From the NCBI GenBank assembly GCA_028277945.1, contig JANQFH010000068.1, positions 208,400-272,399 on the forward strand: a stretch of DNA of 64,000 nucleotides, given 5' to 3'. Every line of letters begins with the position of its first letter. Position 1 is the stretch's first letter. The notes under the pieces were generated by a model. It had not been told where the DNA came from and did no database searches. It saw only the letters and a program-made list of their open reading frames with translations. Shown here in pieces: positions 44,575 to 53,678 of this stretch. The position numbers were made by a program, and so were the translations under genes. This stretch comes from Oligoflexia bacterium (GTDB lineage: Bacteria; Bdellovibrionota_G; JANQFH01).

Positions 44575-46578
44575 ATGCCAGCACAATCCAACATCATGGC
44601 TAACATGCTCATTGCAATCTGTTTTGCCGTACCGATTGCTGGAGTAGCAACAGCCACGGCTCAAGCCCGGCAACAGCCGTGGGATGGCGAGCCAAAACTG
44701 GTGTTGGTGGAGGAGCCGGCATTCACTGAGGCACAAGAGTCTTCCCTCCTACAAGCCTTTGTGGATCTAGACAGTGGAGATCCTAACCTGCAACGATGCG
44801 CTCTCGATGAACTGGCGCAGATTCTACCGACAGATGAGGCAGCCCTCACGCAGCTTAGCCGTTTTGGCAAAGGGCTCAACTCTGAGGATCAACCCTTCTC
44901 TAACGGTCTGCCAGACATGGACTTGCGTGCACAAGCCGTGGGCATTCTCTTAACGATTGCCACACCCCTTGCCTTAAGGGCCGCACTGGCTGTTGCCGAT
45001 TACTATCTGCTCACGGATGACGTAGACGAAGCGACCAAGACGCGACTCATCCATCCACCGCTTCATGCGGTTTTGCTATTGCCCATTTTTTTGCGCTCCT
45101 TGCCTCCTGGAGAAGTTAAAGAGAGCTACGCCATAGTTGCCTCGGATCTCTGGTTAGAGATTGCCGCCAACCCGCGTTTTTCCCACGCTGGCCCCATTGG
45201 CGAAAGGTTTACGGTCACTAATGTGCTTGAATGGACTTTGGACAGCATTCGTCTCAACCATCCACAGGGTGCGCCGCTCGATGTTGATGCCATTCTGCAA
45301 GACATTTTGAATCAGCCTGCAGAGAATTGGATGTCGATCAGTGCCGAACGGCGGCAATTGAGGGCTGCTATGGATTTGGTGGGCTCAGCCGTCTATGCGG
45401 AAACGCAGAGTGAAGCGCAACTTGAAGCCATGTTGCATCGGTTGCTACAGAGGTGGGGTGATCTGCACGATGAGGGAGACGGCTCTATCGGCTCCGCAGA
45501 AGACATGATAATAGAGGCTGCTAATCAGCTTATCGCTCGTAATCCATTCCTGGAATTTGATGATCTAAAAGAACTTTTTTTTGCCATTGGCCCGTCAGGA
45601 CGTAACATCTTTGGTAGAATCATTATCGATCGCATGGGCCAGCTCGACGCTGATGGAACAACTAGATTCTTATATGTATATTTGTTTTACGACCGTGTAG
45701 TAACGGACACTACTACTTATGCCATATCCTGGCTTGTTGAGAGCGCTAAGAGCGATTCAGAACGGAGGCAGCAAATCATAAATGGTCTGAATTTATTGAT
45801 GCAGTCTCCGTTAGATGGAAACGCAAGCGAAGGGTTTCAAGTCCAAGTCCTCCATGCCATTGCAGCAGTGGGTGGCGACGATGCCATGAAAAATTTGGAG
45901 AGGTTTGTTCTAGGTATTCCAGCAAACTCTGCCAGTGGTCAAGCTCAGCATTGGCGTGATGGAGTGAGGCAAGCAGCATTTCAGGCTTGGGTCAAGCTCG
46001 ACCTTGAATTAGCTACAGGTAACTCACGCATGCAAGATTCTATGTATGATTATGTCATGCAAGAGAGAGGCTCAAGAGGCAGGGTCACAGACCATTTTAC
46101 CGGCGCAGAGTTGCAGCTCACACCAGCGGTTGTTCTTGGCAATTCAGGAGGGCTCATACATTTGCCTCTCCTCATGGATATGATTGAGCAAGAGCTCAGA
46201 ACTAAGAGCGGGCAGTCTGGCAGAGATGATTCACCAATTCCCAGTTTAGCTCATGCCGTAGTGACCATCGTGAGGCGGCACGCGGTAGCGACGGGCGTTA
46301 TAGATGATCCATCGCCGACGACATCCACTGCAATCAGTCTAGATCGTTCTACAGAGGTCGAGAGAGTTAACCTACACTACGCGCTCGACAATGCGGTGCA
46401 GAGACTCGGAACCTTAGTCGCTACACATACCCACATTGATTTTGAGTATATGCATGCAAGAGTTGCAAACGCTCAACAACAATCACAACGTGCTATTGCC
46501 GACGCCCTCAATGTCCTCAAGCTTATTCGTGACGAGCTTGAAGCCAGCACAAGCCGCGACGCAGATGATGATTTCTAA
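44575..46578 (+). CDS. Exported all-helical repeat protein
   Basis: A 667-residue protein with an N-terminal hydrophobic signal (MANMLIAICFAVPIAGVATA). The mature chain is nearly all helix with HEAT/ARM-like alternation (FVDLDSGDPNLQRCALDELA, LRAQAVGILLTIATPLALRA), but no family is clear. A GGAGAG lies before the ATG. Its stop overlaps the giant peptidase-barrel gene by 4 bp. Confidence 0.55.
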   Translation: MPAQSNIMANMLIAICFAVPIAGVATATAQARQQPWDGEPKLVLVEEPAFTEAQESSLLQAFVDLDSGDPNLQRCALDELAQILPTDEAALTQLSRFGKGLNSEDQPFSNGLPDMDLRAQAVGILLTIATPLALRAALAVADYYLLTDDVDEATKTRLIHPPLHAVLLLPIFLRSLPPGEVKESYAIVASDLWLEIAANPRFSHAGPIGERFTVTNVLEWTLDSIRLNHPQGAPLDVDAILQDILNQPAENWMSISAERRQLRAAMDLVGSAVYAETQSEAQLEAMLHRLLQRWGDLHDEGDGSIGSAEDMIIEAANQLIARNPFLEFDDLKELFFAIGPSGRNIFGRIIIDRMGQLDADGTTRFLYVYLFYDRVVTDTTTYAISWLVESAKSDSERRQQIINGLNLLMQSPLDGNASEGFQVQVLHAIAAVGGDDAMKNLERFVLGIPANSASGQAQHWRDGVRQAAFQAWVKLDLELATGNSRMQDSMYDYVMQERGSRGRVTDHFTGAELQLTPAVVLGNSGGLIHLPLLMDMIEQELRTKSGQSGRDDSPIPSLAHAVVTIVRRHAVATGVIDDPSPTTSTAISLDRSTEVERVNLHYALDNAVQRLGTLVATHTHIDFEYMHARVANAQQQSQRAIADALNVLKLIRDELEASTSRDADDDF

Positions 46579-49500
46579 AAGTCCGTGCCAATGCCAAGGA
46601 AGAAACGTAGTGGCAGATCATCATCGCTAAAGCCAAATTCCGTACTATCCTGAAAGCCGTAGGCCAGGCGCAAAATGCTGTTCCATGGATTAAAGTCATT
46701 AAAGAGAAAGGCTTTAAGACGCAGCTCTGCGCCTATGTCTGCAAGTAGCACGTTGCCATCACTGCAATCGGTTGCCGCACCCGCAGGCACCTGCTGACAG
46801 TTTTTGCTCTCGCCATGATTCCAGACATTGCCCAGCTCAACAAAGAAGGCACTGTAGAGACTGTCCAGATAGAGAACGCCGGTCTTCTTGGCAATGTTCC
46901 GTAGCAGTGGAAAACGATAGCTGGTAGAGAGCAGCAGTAGCGTCTCACCACGGATACTGAAGTCCTCATAACCATAAAAGGTGCTGTTGGCGTTGATGTC
47001 ACCAAAGGCCCGGAAGTTCAAACGGCCCCCGGCAAAAAACTCATCGTTGACGTTGACGTCACGATCGATGTAGCCGGCTACAGTACGAATCTCAAAAGTG
47101 TGCTCCTGCGCTCCGGGCATGGGCACGTATTCGGTGTAGTTCAAAACAAAGCGGTTGAAGTCGTAGGAGTCTACGGCTGGATCAAGGCTGCTATCGGCAA
47201 CCGAGAGATCGCTCCAGACGTGGCTGTAGGCAAGGCGCAGCTCCCTGCCCCCACGGGGGTTGACATCGTTCTGAGGCTTGAAGGGGTCACGAAAGTAGCT
47301 GTAGCGCCACTCCAAGGCAACGCCGTGGTTGGTAATGAGGTTGAAGTCGGTACCAAAAGAGGCTGGATCGGCAGGATCGAGCAGCAGCGGAATGCCAAGC
47401 TGCGAGTCGACAAAGCGCAGGTTGTAGCTTAGGGAAAATTCATGCTCACCACGCAAGAACTCGGTTGGATAGAGACGTTGGATGAGCGCGGCGGTGACAA
47501 AGTTGATATCAAAGGTTTGGTTGGTCTGCGGTTCGTCACTAACACCATCGCCATCGTCTATCAGTAAAAGGTCATCGCTAAAGCGGATGAACTTTGAGTA
47601 GGCGACGTAAAGATCGACATACCAACTGCGGTTACGGTAACTAAAGGTGTAATCTTGATCTTGTCCAAAGACAGCGCCAGCAAAGAGGTTGTGTTCTTCA
47701 TGGTAGTCAGAGAGCTGCAAGCTAAAACCAGCCTTGGGCTGACGGTCTTCATAGATAAGCGTGGGAAAGAGCCGCAGGGGTCTTAGGGTCAGCCGATAGG
47801 GTTTTGCATCAATCTTTGGGTAGTCGATGGTTTTTTGTGGAGGCGTTGCCGCGGCCATCGAGACCGTCGGTAGGGTTTGGTGGTTTGGCTGCAACAAAAA
47901 CAGTTTAAAGCCAAAACTGGAGAAGCGACTGTAGAGCAGCTCTTTGCGGTTAGCTTGAAAAAAGGGATGGAAAGCGCCCGTGGTAACATTGCTAATCTGA
48001 GTGAGCTGCCGCGTTTGCAAGTCAAAGCGGTAGATCTGAAAGATGCCATGCAAATCGCCACTAAGATATAAGCTGCGGCCATCAGCCGACCAGGTGGGAT
48101 CACGAAAGTCGACCTTGGCATCTTGCAGGAGAGGAGTGTGATTTTTACTAGCAAAATCGTAAAGCCAGATGTCACCGGCAGTACTACCATCCAGCAGTAA
48201 TTGGTAGGCGAGGTTGCGGCCATCCGCAGACCAAGTGGGATCCAACGCCTGGGCACCGTTGCCATGGTCGGTAAGGGGACGGATCTGCGTTAGGTTGTGC
48301 TCGTCATCCCAGGTGGCGAGTTGCAATGTGCGTGTGCCGTCGCTGTTGGTAACAAAGGCTAGGCGTGCGCCATCAGGTGACCAACTGGGCATGATAGCAC
48401 GCAGACGATGGCTAAGACGTTTGATCTCTGGCTGCACTCGGCTGGCCTGTTTTTGGAAGTTGTGGTGCAGCACTTTTCGTGTAACAGGGTCCGCTGTCTG
48501 CGCCATGCTCCGGCGGTACTCTCTCGCCAACGCCTGTGCCTGACGTAGATCAACTAGGTAGAGATCATAGTAGGGATAACCACCGAGGAGTTCTGATTTA
48601 CGTCGCGACAGCACCAGGTAGTTTGCCTCTGGCGAGAAGCTGTACCAACGTCCTTTAAAGCTAAACTCCATCTCTAAGCTCTCGCTCTTCGAGTCGGCTC
48701 CTTTATCGTTGTCAGCATTCATGGTGGTAACGCGGTGGCCATACTGCTGCGGTGCAACTTGCTCTGTGGGTAGCAGCGCCTTTTGCACATCGGTTCCAGA
48801 GCCCTCAATCTGGGTAACATCAAAGGGCTGATGTAGGTATTTGACGATGATTTTATTCTGGCTGACGTAAGCAAAGAAGTGGCCATCGGGTGAATAGCGT
48901 GGATCAAAGTTCCATAGACCATCTTTGTAGGCACGCTCTTTTGGGTCTTGGATCTTGGCAAGTTTATCGCGGTCAATGAGTTGTAAACCTCTTCCCTGCA
49001 CTGGATTTGCTTGAATCGCTGCTACCTGTTTTTGGTAGTGGCTACGGGTGGTCTCTAACCAGTCGTCGTAGAGTTTGCGTGCCGGAACCTTGAAGAGCTC
49101 TTTGAAGTTCTTTTCAAAGTCAAGATGGCGTTGGCGACGTTGGTTGTGTGCCAACTGGTGACTGACATCGCTACCAAAGCGCTTGCTAAGATAAGTGATA
49201 AAGTTGAAACCTTGGTTGTAGAGCAGCTCAGCACCAAAGTGCTGGCGTACGCGGATGTTATGCATCTCATCAAAGCTTAAGGTGTTGTCTTCAAGAATGG
49301 CAGCGCGCAGCAACATGTCTTGATGGCTGTCCCACGGCGCAAAACCGCTGTTTGCTGTATCCAGCTGGGCCACGGCTTCCGCCCACCACCGGGGTGCAGG
49401 GTTGGCAGCAACAGAGAGGCTGGCGCCAACGTCGATGTTGGCTTTGGTATCTTCATCTTCGAGGCCGCCGATACGAATACTGTCAATGAGCCGGCCAAAT

Positions 49501-49961
49501 ATGGCGCTCTTCTGCAGACTGACGATATGGGCGTACTCGTGCACCAACGTGCCATAGATCCAGTCGTGTCGTCCACGCAGGGGAAAGAGCGAGTTGCTGG
49601 CCCAGATGGTGATCCAATTGAGATGCCAGACGGCAAAACCATTGGCACGATCTTCAAGATCACGCACAAAGATATGGGTTTTACCTCTAGGAACATAGTC
49701 GTAGATTTTGGTTACACGGTCAAAGGCGGTTTCAGCTACTAGAGATACCTTACGTGCCGTCCACTCAACCCCTTTATGGTAATGGATGACAAAGTGCTCT
49801 GTTTCGGTAGTTAGCCACTTGACTTGTGGATAGTTGTACTCGGTTGCTGACGCAGCCAGATTTGGCCAGATCAGCCACGCCAGCAAGAAAATCAGGTAGA
49901 GCTCTTTGTGGCAGGTCCCGATGCCCTGTTTGAGCTTATGAAAATGAGTGCTAGTACGCAT
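46575..49961 (-). CDS. MA-type zinc peptidase / PD40 propeller / outer-membrane barrel fusion
   Basis: About 1128 residues, exported (signal LYLIFLLAWLIWPNLAASA). Residues about 50-330 hold HEYAHIVS, the HExxH-like zinc motif of gluzincin peptidases related to MA family, with a later acidic WWAEAVAQLD. The centre has TolB/PD40 propeller repeats: YSPDGHFFAYVSQN, WSPDGARLAFVTNSDGT, WSADGRNLAYQL and WSADGRSLYLSGD. The last 400 or so residues have alternating barrel strands and end in Phe (FFLGIGTDF), typical of outer-membrane insertion. ATG 49961 lies inside the end of the next gene; a TTG at 49973 is less likely. Confidence 0.75.
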   Translation of the reverse strand: MRTSTHFHKLKQGIGTCHKELYLIFLLAWLIWPNLAASATEYNYPQVKWLTTETEHFVIHYHKGVEWTARKVSLVAETAFDRVTKIYDYVPRGKTHIFVRDLEDRANGFAVWHLNWITIWASNSLFPLRGRHDWIYGTLVHEYAHIVSLQKSAIFGRLIDSIRIGGLEDEDTKANIDVGASLSVAANPAPRWWAEAVAQLDTANSGFAPWDSHQDMLLRAAILEDNTLSFDEMHNIRVRQHFGAELLYNQGFNFITYLSKRFGSDVSHQLAHNQRRQRHLDFEKNFKELFKVPARKLYDDWLETTRSHYQKQVAAIQANPVQGRGLQLIDRDKLAKIQDPKERAYKDGLWNFDPRYSPDGHFFAYVSQNKIIVKYLHQPFDVTQIEGSGTDVQKALLPTEQVAPQQYGHRVTTMNADNDKGADSKSESLEMEFSFKGRWYSFSPEANYLVLSRRKSELLGGYPYYDLYLVDLRQAQALAREYRRSMAQTADPVTRKVLHHNFQKQASRVQPEIKRLSHRLRAIMPSWSPDGARLAFVTNSDGTRTLQLATWDDEHNLTQIRPLTDHGNGAQALDPTWSADGRNLAYQLLLDGSTAGDIWLYDFASKNHTPLLQDAKVDFRDPTWSADGRSLYLSGDLHGIFQIYRFDLQTRQLTQISNVTTGAFHPFFQANRKELLYSRFSSFGFKLFLLQPNHQTLPTVSMAAATPPQKTIDYPKIDAKPYRLTLRPLRLFPTLIYEDRQPKAGFSLQLSDYHEEHNLFAGAVFGQDQDYTFSYRNRSWYVDLYVAYSKFIRFSDDLLLIDDGDGVSDEPQTNQTFDINFVTAALIQRLYPTEFLRGEHEFSLSYNLRFVDSQLGIPLLLDPADPASFGTDFNLITNHGVALEWRYSYFRDPFKPQNDVNPRGGRELRLAYSHVWSDLSVADSSLDPAVDSYDFNRFVLNYTEYVPMPGAQEHTFEIRTVAGYIDRDVNVNDEFFAGGRLNFRAFGDINANSTFYGYEDFSIRGETLLLLSTSYRFPLLRNIAKKTGVLYLDSLYSAFFVELGNVWNHGESKNCQQVPAGAATDCSDGNVLLADIGAELRLKAFLFNDFNPWNSILRLAYGFQDSTEFGFSDDDLPLRFFLGIGTDF

Positions 49962-50985
49962 AGGTGACGCCAAAAATGTAGTGCAGTCCTACTAAGGAAT
50001 CGACCAGAGCGATTACCGGTACATCTTCTCCTAGTAGGGGTATTTCAACGCTGCACCTCAGCTCAAAGTCTTTGAATAAGTTGAAGCCGACAAAAGGACT
50101 GATCGTCCAGAGGTATCCCTCGGGTAGGGATGCCTTGCTTTTACTGATGGAAGTGAAATCAATCGTGAAACTGTCAAACTCACCAGAGAGAAAGTAGAGT
50201 AACGCGGTTTCAACGCCTAACTGATATCGCTTTAAGAACGGCCAAGTGGCTAGCAGGTTGAGGAGAAACTCCTCACCGTAATCAACGCTGAGGTTGCCAA
50301 CGGCTTGGTTTATCAACCCGAGGGTTGGATCGATGCCGATCTGAAAGGCCTGCAAGTAATCAACTTGGGCAGCAAGACGCAGGCGAAATCCCAGCTCTTT
50401 TTTAAACTGCAACGGACCCAACGCCTTGCTAAATTGCAGCGCCAGCAGCAGATCGGTCTGCCCACTACCAAGCGGCAGCTCGCGCGATGCACTGGCGCTG
50501 CTGTTCAACAGACCAATGCCGCTCTCTCCTGAGGGAAACTTTGCCTCTATACGTAGACCGCCTTCGAGCGCTAGCCTCTGCCAACGGAAAAGACGGTAGA
50601 GAAGCCAGAGACGAATATCACCGAGACCGACATCTTCACCATCCAAAACTTCTTGCTCAAAACGGTAGACCAGTGGCAACTCAATGGCGAGGGTAAGCGT
50701 GTCGGTGATGCCGTAATTGGCAAAGAGCTGCGCTCTGTGGTCAACAAACCTCTGGGGTCCTCCCGGAAAGAGACCGCTGCTGGTATCTTGACGGTTGCCG
50801 GAGGCGTCGAAGAAGTCGCCGCTCTTACTAAAGTCATAGATCAGGCCCACATGGCCTTGGCCGCGTTGGTTGGTGAGAGAGGGGTTTGTGGGGCCGGTGA
50901 GGAACCTCGCGTTGGCGTACTCAGTCGATGAGAACCAGCACAGTAAGCCGATGAGCAAAGAGCAACAGAGACGCGGCCTGAGCAT
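49951..50985 (-). CDS. Outer-membrane barrel protein (DUF3187-like)
   Basis: A 344-residue protein with a signal peptide (SLLIGLLCWFSSTEYANA). It has many short amphipathic strands, NYGITDTLTLAIELPLVY and AQLFANYG, and it ends in Tyr (FGVTYAY), as outer-membrane barrels do. It fits DUF3187/MetA-pathway-phenol-type barrels. It overlaps the start of the peptidase-propeller-barrel gene by 11 bp, so the two are coupled and may act together in the outer membrane. Confidence 0.65.
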   Translation of the reverse strand: MLRPRLCCSLLIGLLCWFSSTEYANARFLTGPTNPSLTNQRGQGHVGLIYDFSKSGDFFDASGNRQDTSSGLFPGGPQRFVDHRAQLFANYGITDTLTLAIELPLVYRFEQEVLDGEDVGLGDIRLWLLYRLFRWQRLALEGGLRIEAKFPSGESGIGLLNSSASASRELPLGSGQTDLLLALQFSKALGPLQFKKELGFRLRLAAQVDYLQAFQIGIDPTLGLINQAVGNLSVDYGEEFLLNLLATWPFLKRYQLGVETALLYFLSGEFDSFTIDFTSISKSKASLPEGYLWTISPFVGFNLFKDFELRCSVEIPLLGEDVPVIALVDSLVGLHYIFGVTYAY

Positions 50986-51050
50986 GTCGGCACTGGATCA
51001 GACAAACCAATCTTTGTCAATATTGTTAAATAGTTAGCTTAGGGAGCGGC

Positions 51051-51080
51051 TTGACCACCACCGCGCCATTACGTTATAAT
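51051..51080 (+). promoter_or_regulatory. Predicted sigma-70 promoter
   Basis: TTGACC (51051-51056) and a perfect TATAAT (51075-51080) are 18 bp apart. The start would be near 51087, giving a leader of about 60 nt to the ATG at 51146. This is the best plus-strand promoter seen in the window. Confidence 0.7.
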
Positions 51081-51145
51081 GCAAAGAAAACAATGAGATA
51101 ATTTCTTCGTGCAGATTGTCATCAAGCGACTTAAAGGAGGGGAGG

Positions 51146-51748
51146 ATGACAAGAGCCACTAGGGACAGAACCACCATTGCCCATACCCCACTACCGGAGT
51201 TCTTCCACGATCTGGTGGCGCGTACTGCCCGCCGGCAGCGTTTGCAGCTTAAGCAGGAGACTACCCACTATCTGGTCAACCTGTTGCACGCTTTTGCTCG
51301 TGCTGAGGAGCTTTTTAAGCGCGATTCCGAGACCCTTGCCAGCCTCTTTCTTGAATCCACCCAAGACATCCCCCACCAGCAGCGCTTGCAGCTGCTAAAG
51401 CGGGTGGGCGATGTGGCTCTCTACGTCAGTGGTTTTTTTAGCGATAGCCTTAACCACAAGCTTGTGGATGTGGACTATTACATTTCTATGGGGGGCAGTG
51501 CCTATGCCAGCCTTGAGTCCTTGGTGCGTGGTTCCCTGTCGGCTTCACTCTATGGTGAGTTGGCAGCGAAGTTCTACTATTTGGTAGACTTGCTGTCGCA
51601 CATCAGTGAAGAAAAAGCGCTCACCAGCAATGAAGACATCCTGCGACTCTATGAGCGCTGGTTGCGTACAGGCAGTCAACGGCTCTACAAAAAGCTTGTG
51701 CATCACGGCATCTTGCCTGCAAATCAAAGTACGAGCAACGACCACTAA
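51146..51748 (+). CDS. Conserved-type hypothetical protein
   Basis: A 200-residue helical cytosolic protein; the ATG at 51146 follows GGAGGGGAGG. The stretch LYVSGFFSDSLNHKLVDVDYY with SMGGSAYASLESL looks strongly conserved in style, and I recall similar proteins in delta-type genomes but cannot verify. No domain name. The PilZ gene 47 bp downstream is probably in the same operon. Confidence 0.65.
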   Translation: MTRATRDRTTIAHTPLPEFFHDLVARTARRQRLQLKQETTHYLVNLLHAFARAEELFKRDSETLASLFLESTQDIPHQQRLQLLKRVGDVALYVSGFFSDSLNHKLVDVDYYISMGGSAYASLESLVRGSLSASLYGELAAKFYYLVDLLSHISEEKALTSNEDILRLYERWLRTGSQRLYKKLVHHGILPANQSTSNDH

Positions 51749-51795
51749 GCCTGATTTTCCTTGACACCCATCTCGCTTTGACATTTGTCTAGCTC

Positions 51796-52134
51796 ATGGC
51801 AACACAGGAAAAACGTAAAGCCACACGGGTGCCGCTAAAATTGCAGGTAGACTGTCAATTTGCAGGCAACTTCCTCTTTGAGTACGCCACCGATATTAGC
51901 CAACACGGTATTTTTATTCAGTCAGAAAAACCGCTGGCACCTGGAAGCGAAGTTACCTTGCAGTTTACGTTGCCAGAAGGCCAACAGACCATCGAGGTTG
52001 CTGGCAAGGTCATTTGGGTCAACAAAAAAACCGAATCAAGCCGCAACCCGGGTATGGGAGTACAGTTCACTCGCATCAACGACATCGATAAAGAGACCAT
52101 CACCTCCCTGGTGCGCCGGCTCGCTGTACTCTGA
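51796..52134 (+). CDS. PilZ-domain protein
   Basis: A 112-residue single-domain protein. RKATRVPL carries the RxxxR motif and DISQHGIF the D/NxSxxG motif that bind cyclic di-GMP in PilZ domains; the rest is the expected beta barrel. It is like the small PilZ proteins of myxobacteria. It is a likely c-di-GMP effector, with unknown target. No Shine-Dalgarno is obvious. Confidence 0.85.
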   Translation: MATQEKRKATRVPLKLQVDCQFAGNFLFEYATDISQHGIFIQSEKPLAPGSEVTLQFTLPEGQQTIEVAGKVIWVNKKTESSRNPGMGVQFTRINDIDKETITSLVRRLAVL

Positions 52135-52157
52135 AATCACCTGAAATTTCGAATTGA

Positions 52158-53567
52158 TTAGGGTTTCTTAGGGGCTGTCTCTGCCTGCTCTTTGCTGGGG
52201 AGTTCTAGTTTAAACTCGATACGTCGGTTGCGCGCTCTACCTGCAGCGGTGCGGTTGTCGGCAATGGGCTCGGCTTCACCCTTGGCAATAACCTTAAGTC
52301 GATCAGGGCCGACACCCTTGGATATAAGGTACTGTCGTACAGCCTCGGCCCGCTCTTGGCTGAGCTTTTTGTTGAGGGCATCGCTGCCGGTGCTATCTGT
52401 ATGCCCTTCAATGGTGAGTTGGATTTCCGGACGCTCCATGAGCACCTCAGCAGCGCGGTTGAGAACCGGATAGGAGATGACATCAATAAGGCTACTGCTG
52501 CTACTGTATTTGATGCCTTCGATGACACCGGCAAACTCTTGCAACCCTGTGTCGGGACAGCCATCTTTATCAAGAAACTCGTTGATGGTCTCGGCATCGT
52601 TGGGACACAAATCGGCAATATCAGCGACACCATCTTCGTCATTGTCGGCATCCACACAACCATCGTCATCGGCAAAGCCATCTTTGTCTTCTGCCTGGTT
52701 TGGGCACTTATCCTTGGTATCTACGATTCCGTCGGCATCGTTGTCAGCGTCGACACAGCCGTCGGCATCTTCAAAGGTATCCAGGTCTTCGGCGTCATTA
52801 GGACACTTATCGTTGCTGTCGGCAATACCATCACCATCATTGTCTAGGTCCGGGCAGCCATCTTCGTCTTCAAAGCCATCACGGTCTTCAGCCTCTTTGG
52901 GGCAGGCATCTGCTGAATCCCCAATGCCATCACCATCACGATCAGACTTACCTTTAAAGAGATCGATGTAGCCAACCAGGCCAAGGGTAAACTCAAAGTT
53001 GGTCTCAGATTCACTCAGTAGGGTGAGGCCGCGTACCTCGGCGCGCAAAGCAACAGAGCGTAAGAAGAACCACTTGAGGCCGGCCGCATACGCCAATGAA
53101 AAATCCGTATCAGAAACATCTGGAATAGAGGCGTCTAACGTATAACCACCAAGACCGACGCTGGCGTAAGGCGTCCAAAAGTGGTTGGCAAAGAGATTGC
53201 CGACCACGCTACCGTGGTAGGTAAACAGATCGACATCGATGGCAGCAGCATCGGTGCGCACGTAAGAGAGCGCCAGCTCCAAATCGATAAAGTTGAACAG
53301 CGCATAACCGAGTCGCAGCCCATAAGTAGGTGCGTCTTCAAGCAGGCTGCCCGAGAAGAGTTGGTCGTCAAGAAAGATGTGCCAGCCCTGCTGGATGCCA
53401 AAGATTAGGTTGCCCGCGTGGTTTGGCGGCTGGGTCCTTGCGGTCTCGGGCTCGCTTGCCTCAGCACGCAGCCCGGGTGCCGAGATGGTGGCAAGGCTTA
53501 GTCCAAGCAACAAGGGCAAGGTTAGGCGGCAGAAGCGATGTTGTCTCTTAAGGCTGTGGTGCGGCAA
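52158..53567 (-). CDS. OmpA-family protein with thrombospondin type-3 repeats
   Basis: About 469 residues from a TTG at 53567, five bases after AGGAGAG; no ATG is available. The signal peptide is RLTLPLLLGLSLATISA. An N-terminal eight-strand-type barrel is followed by four Asp-rich calcium-binding repeats of the DxDxDGIxDxxDxCP type, then an OmpA_C domain (IEGHTDSTGSDALNKKLS, GRARNRRIEF) that binds peptidoglycan. It should link the outer membrane to the DAP-type wall. Confidence 0.85.
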   Translation of the reverse strand: MPHHSLKRQHRFCRLTLPLLLGLSLATISAPGLRAEASEPETARTQPPNHAGNLIFGIQQGWHIFLDDQLFSGSLLEDAPTYGLRLGYALFNFIDLELALSYVRTDAAAIDVDLFTYHGSVVGNLFANHFWTPYASVGLGGYTLDASIPDVSDTDFSLAYAAGLKWFFLRSVALRAEVRGLTLLSESETNFEFTLGLVGYIDLFKGKSDRDGDGIGDSADACPKEAEDRDGFEDEDGCPDLDNDGDGIADSNDKCPNDAEDLDTFEDADGCVDADNDADGIVDTKDKCPNQAEDKDGFADDDGCVDADNDEDGVADIADLCPNDAETINEFLDKDGCPDTGLQEFAGVIEGIKYSSSSSLIDVISYPVLNRAAEVLMERPEIQLTIEGHTDSTGSDALNKKLSQERAEAVRQYLISKGVGPDRLKVIAKGEAEPIADNRTAAGRARNRRIEFKLELPSKEQAETAPKKP

Positions 53568-53678
53568 TGCTCTCTCCTGACACAGATGCTCCCTATCAGA
53601 TCGCTGCCGGGATGGCAACGCCGCAGCCAAGCGCCTGTTGGCTGCTGATCAGCGTGGACGCAGTACAGGGAGTATGGT

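Noticed and set aside
44221..44736. Minus-strand frame with a serine-protease-like 'CQSGSGGPL'
   Set aside because: It runs through the signal-peptide region of the plus-strand gene at 44575 and has no catalytic His or Asp context; a chance match.
52356..52847. Long plus-strand frame opposite the OmpA gene
   Set aside because: It is a by-product of the Asp-rich repeats on the other strand; no ribosome site and odd composition.
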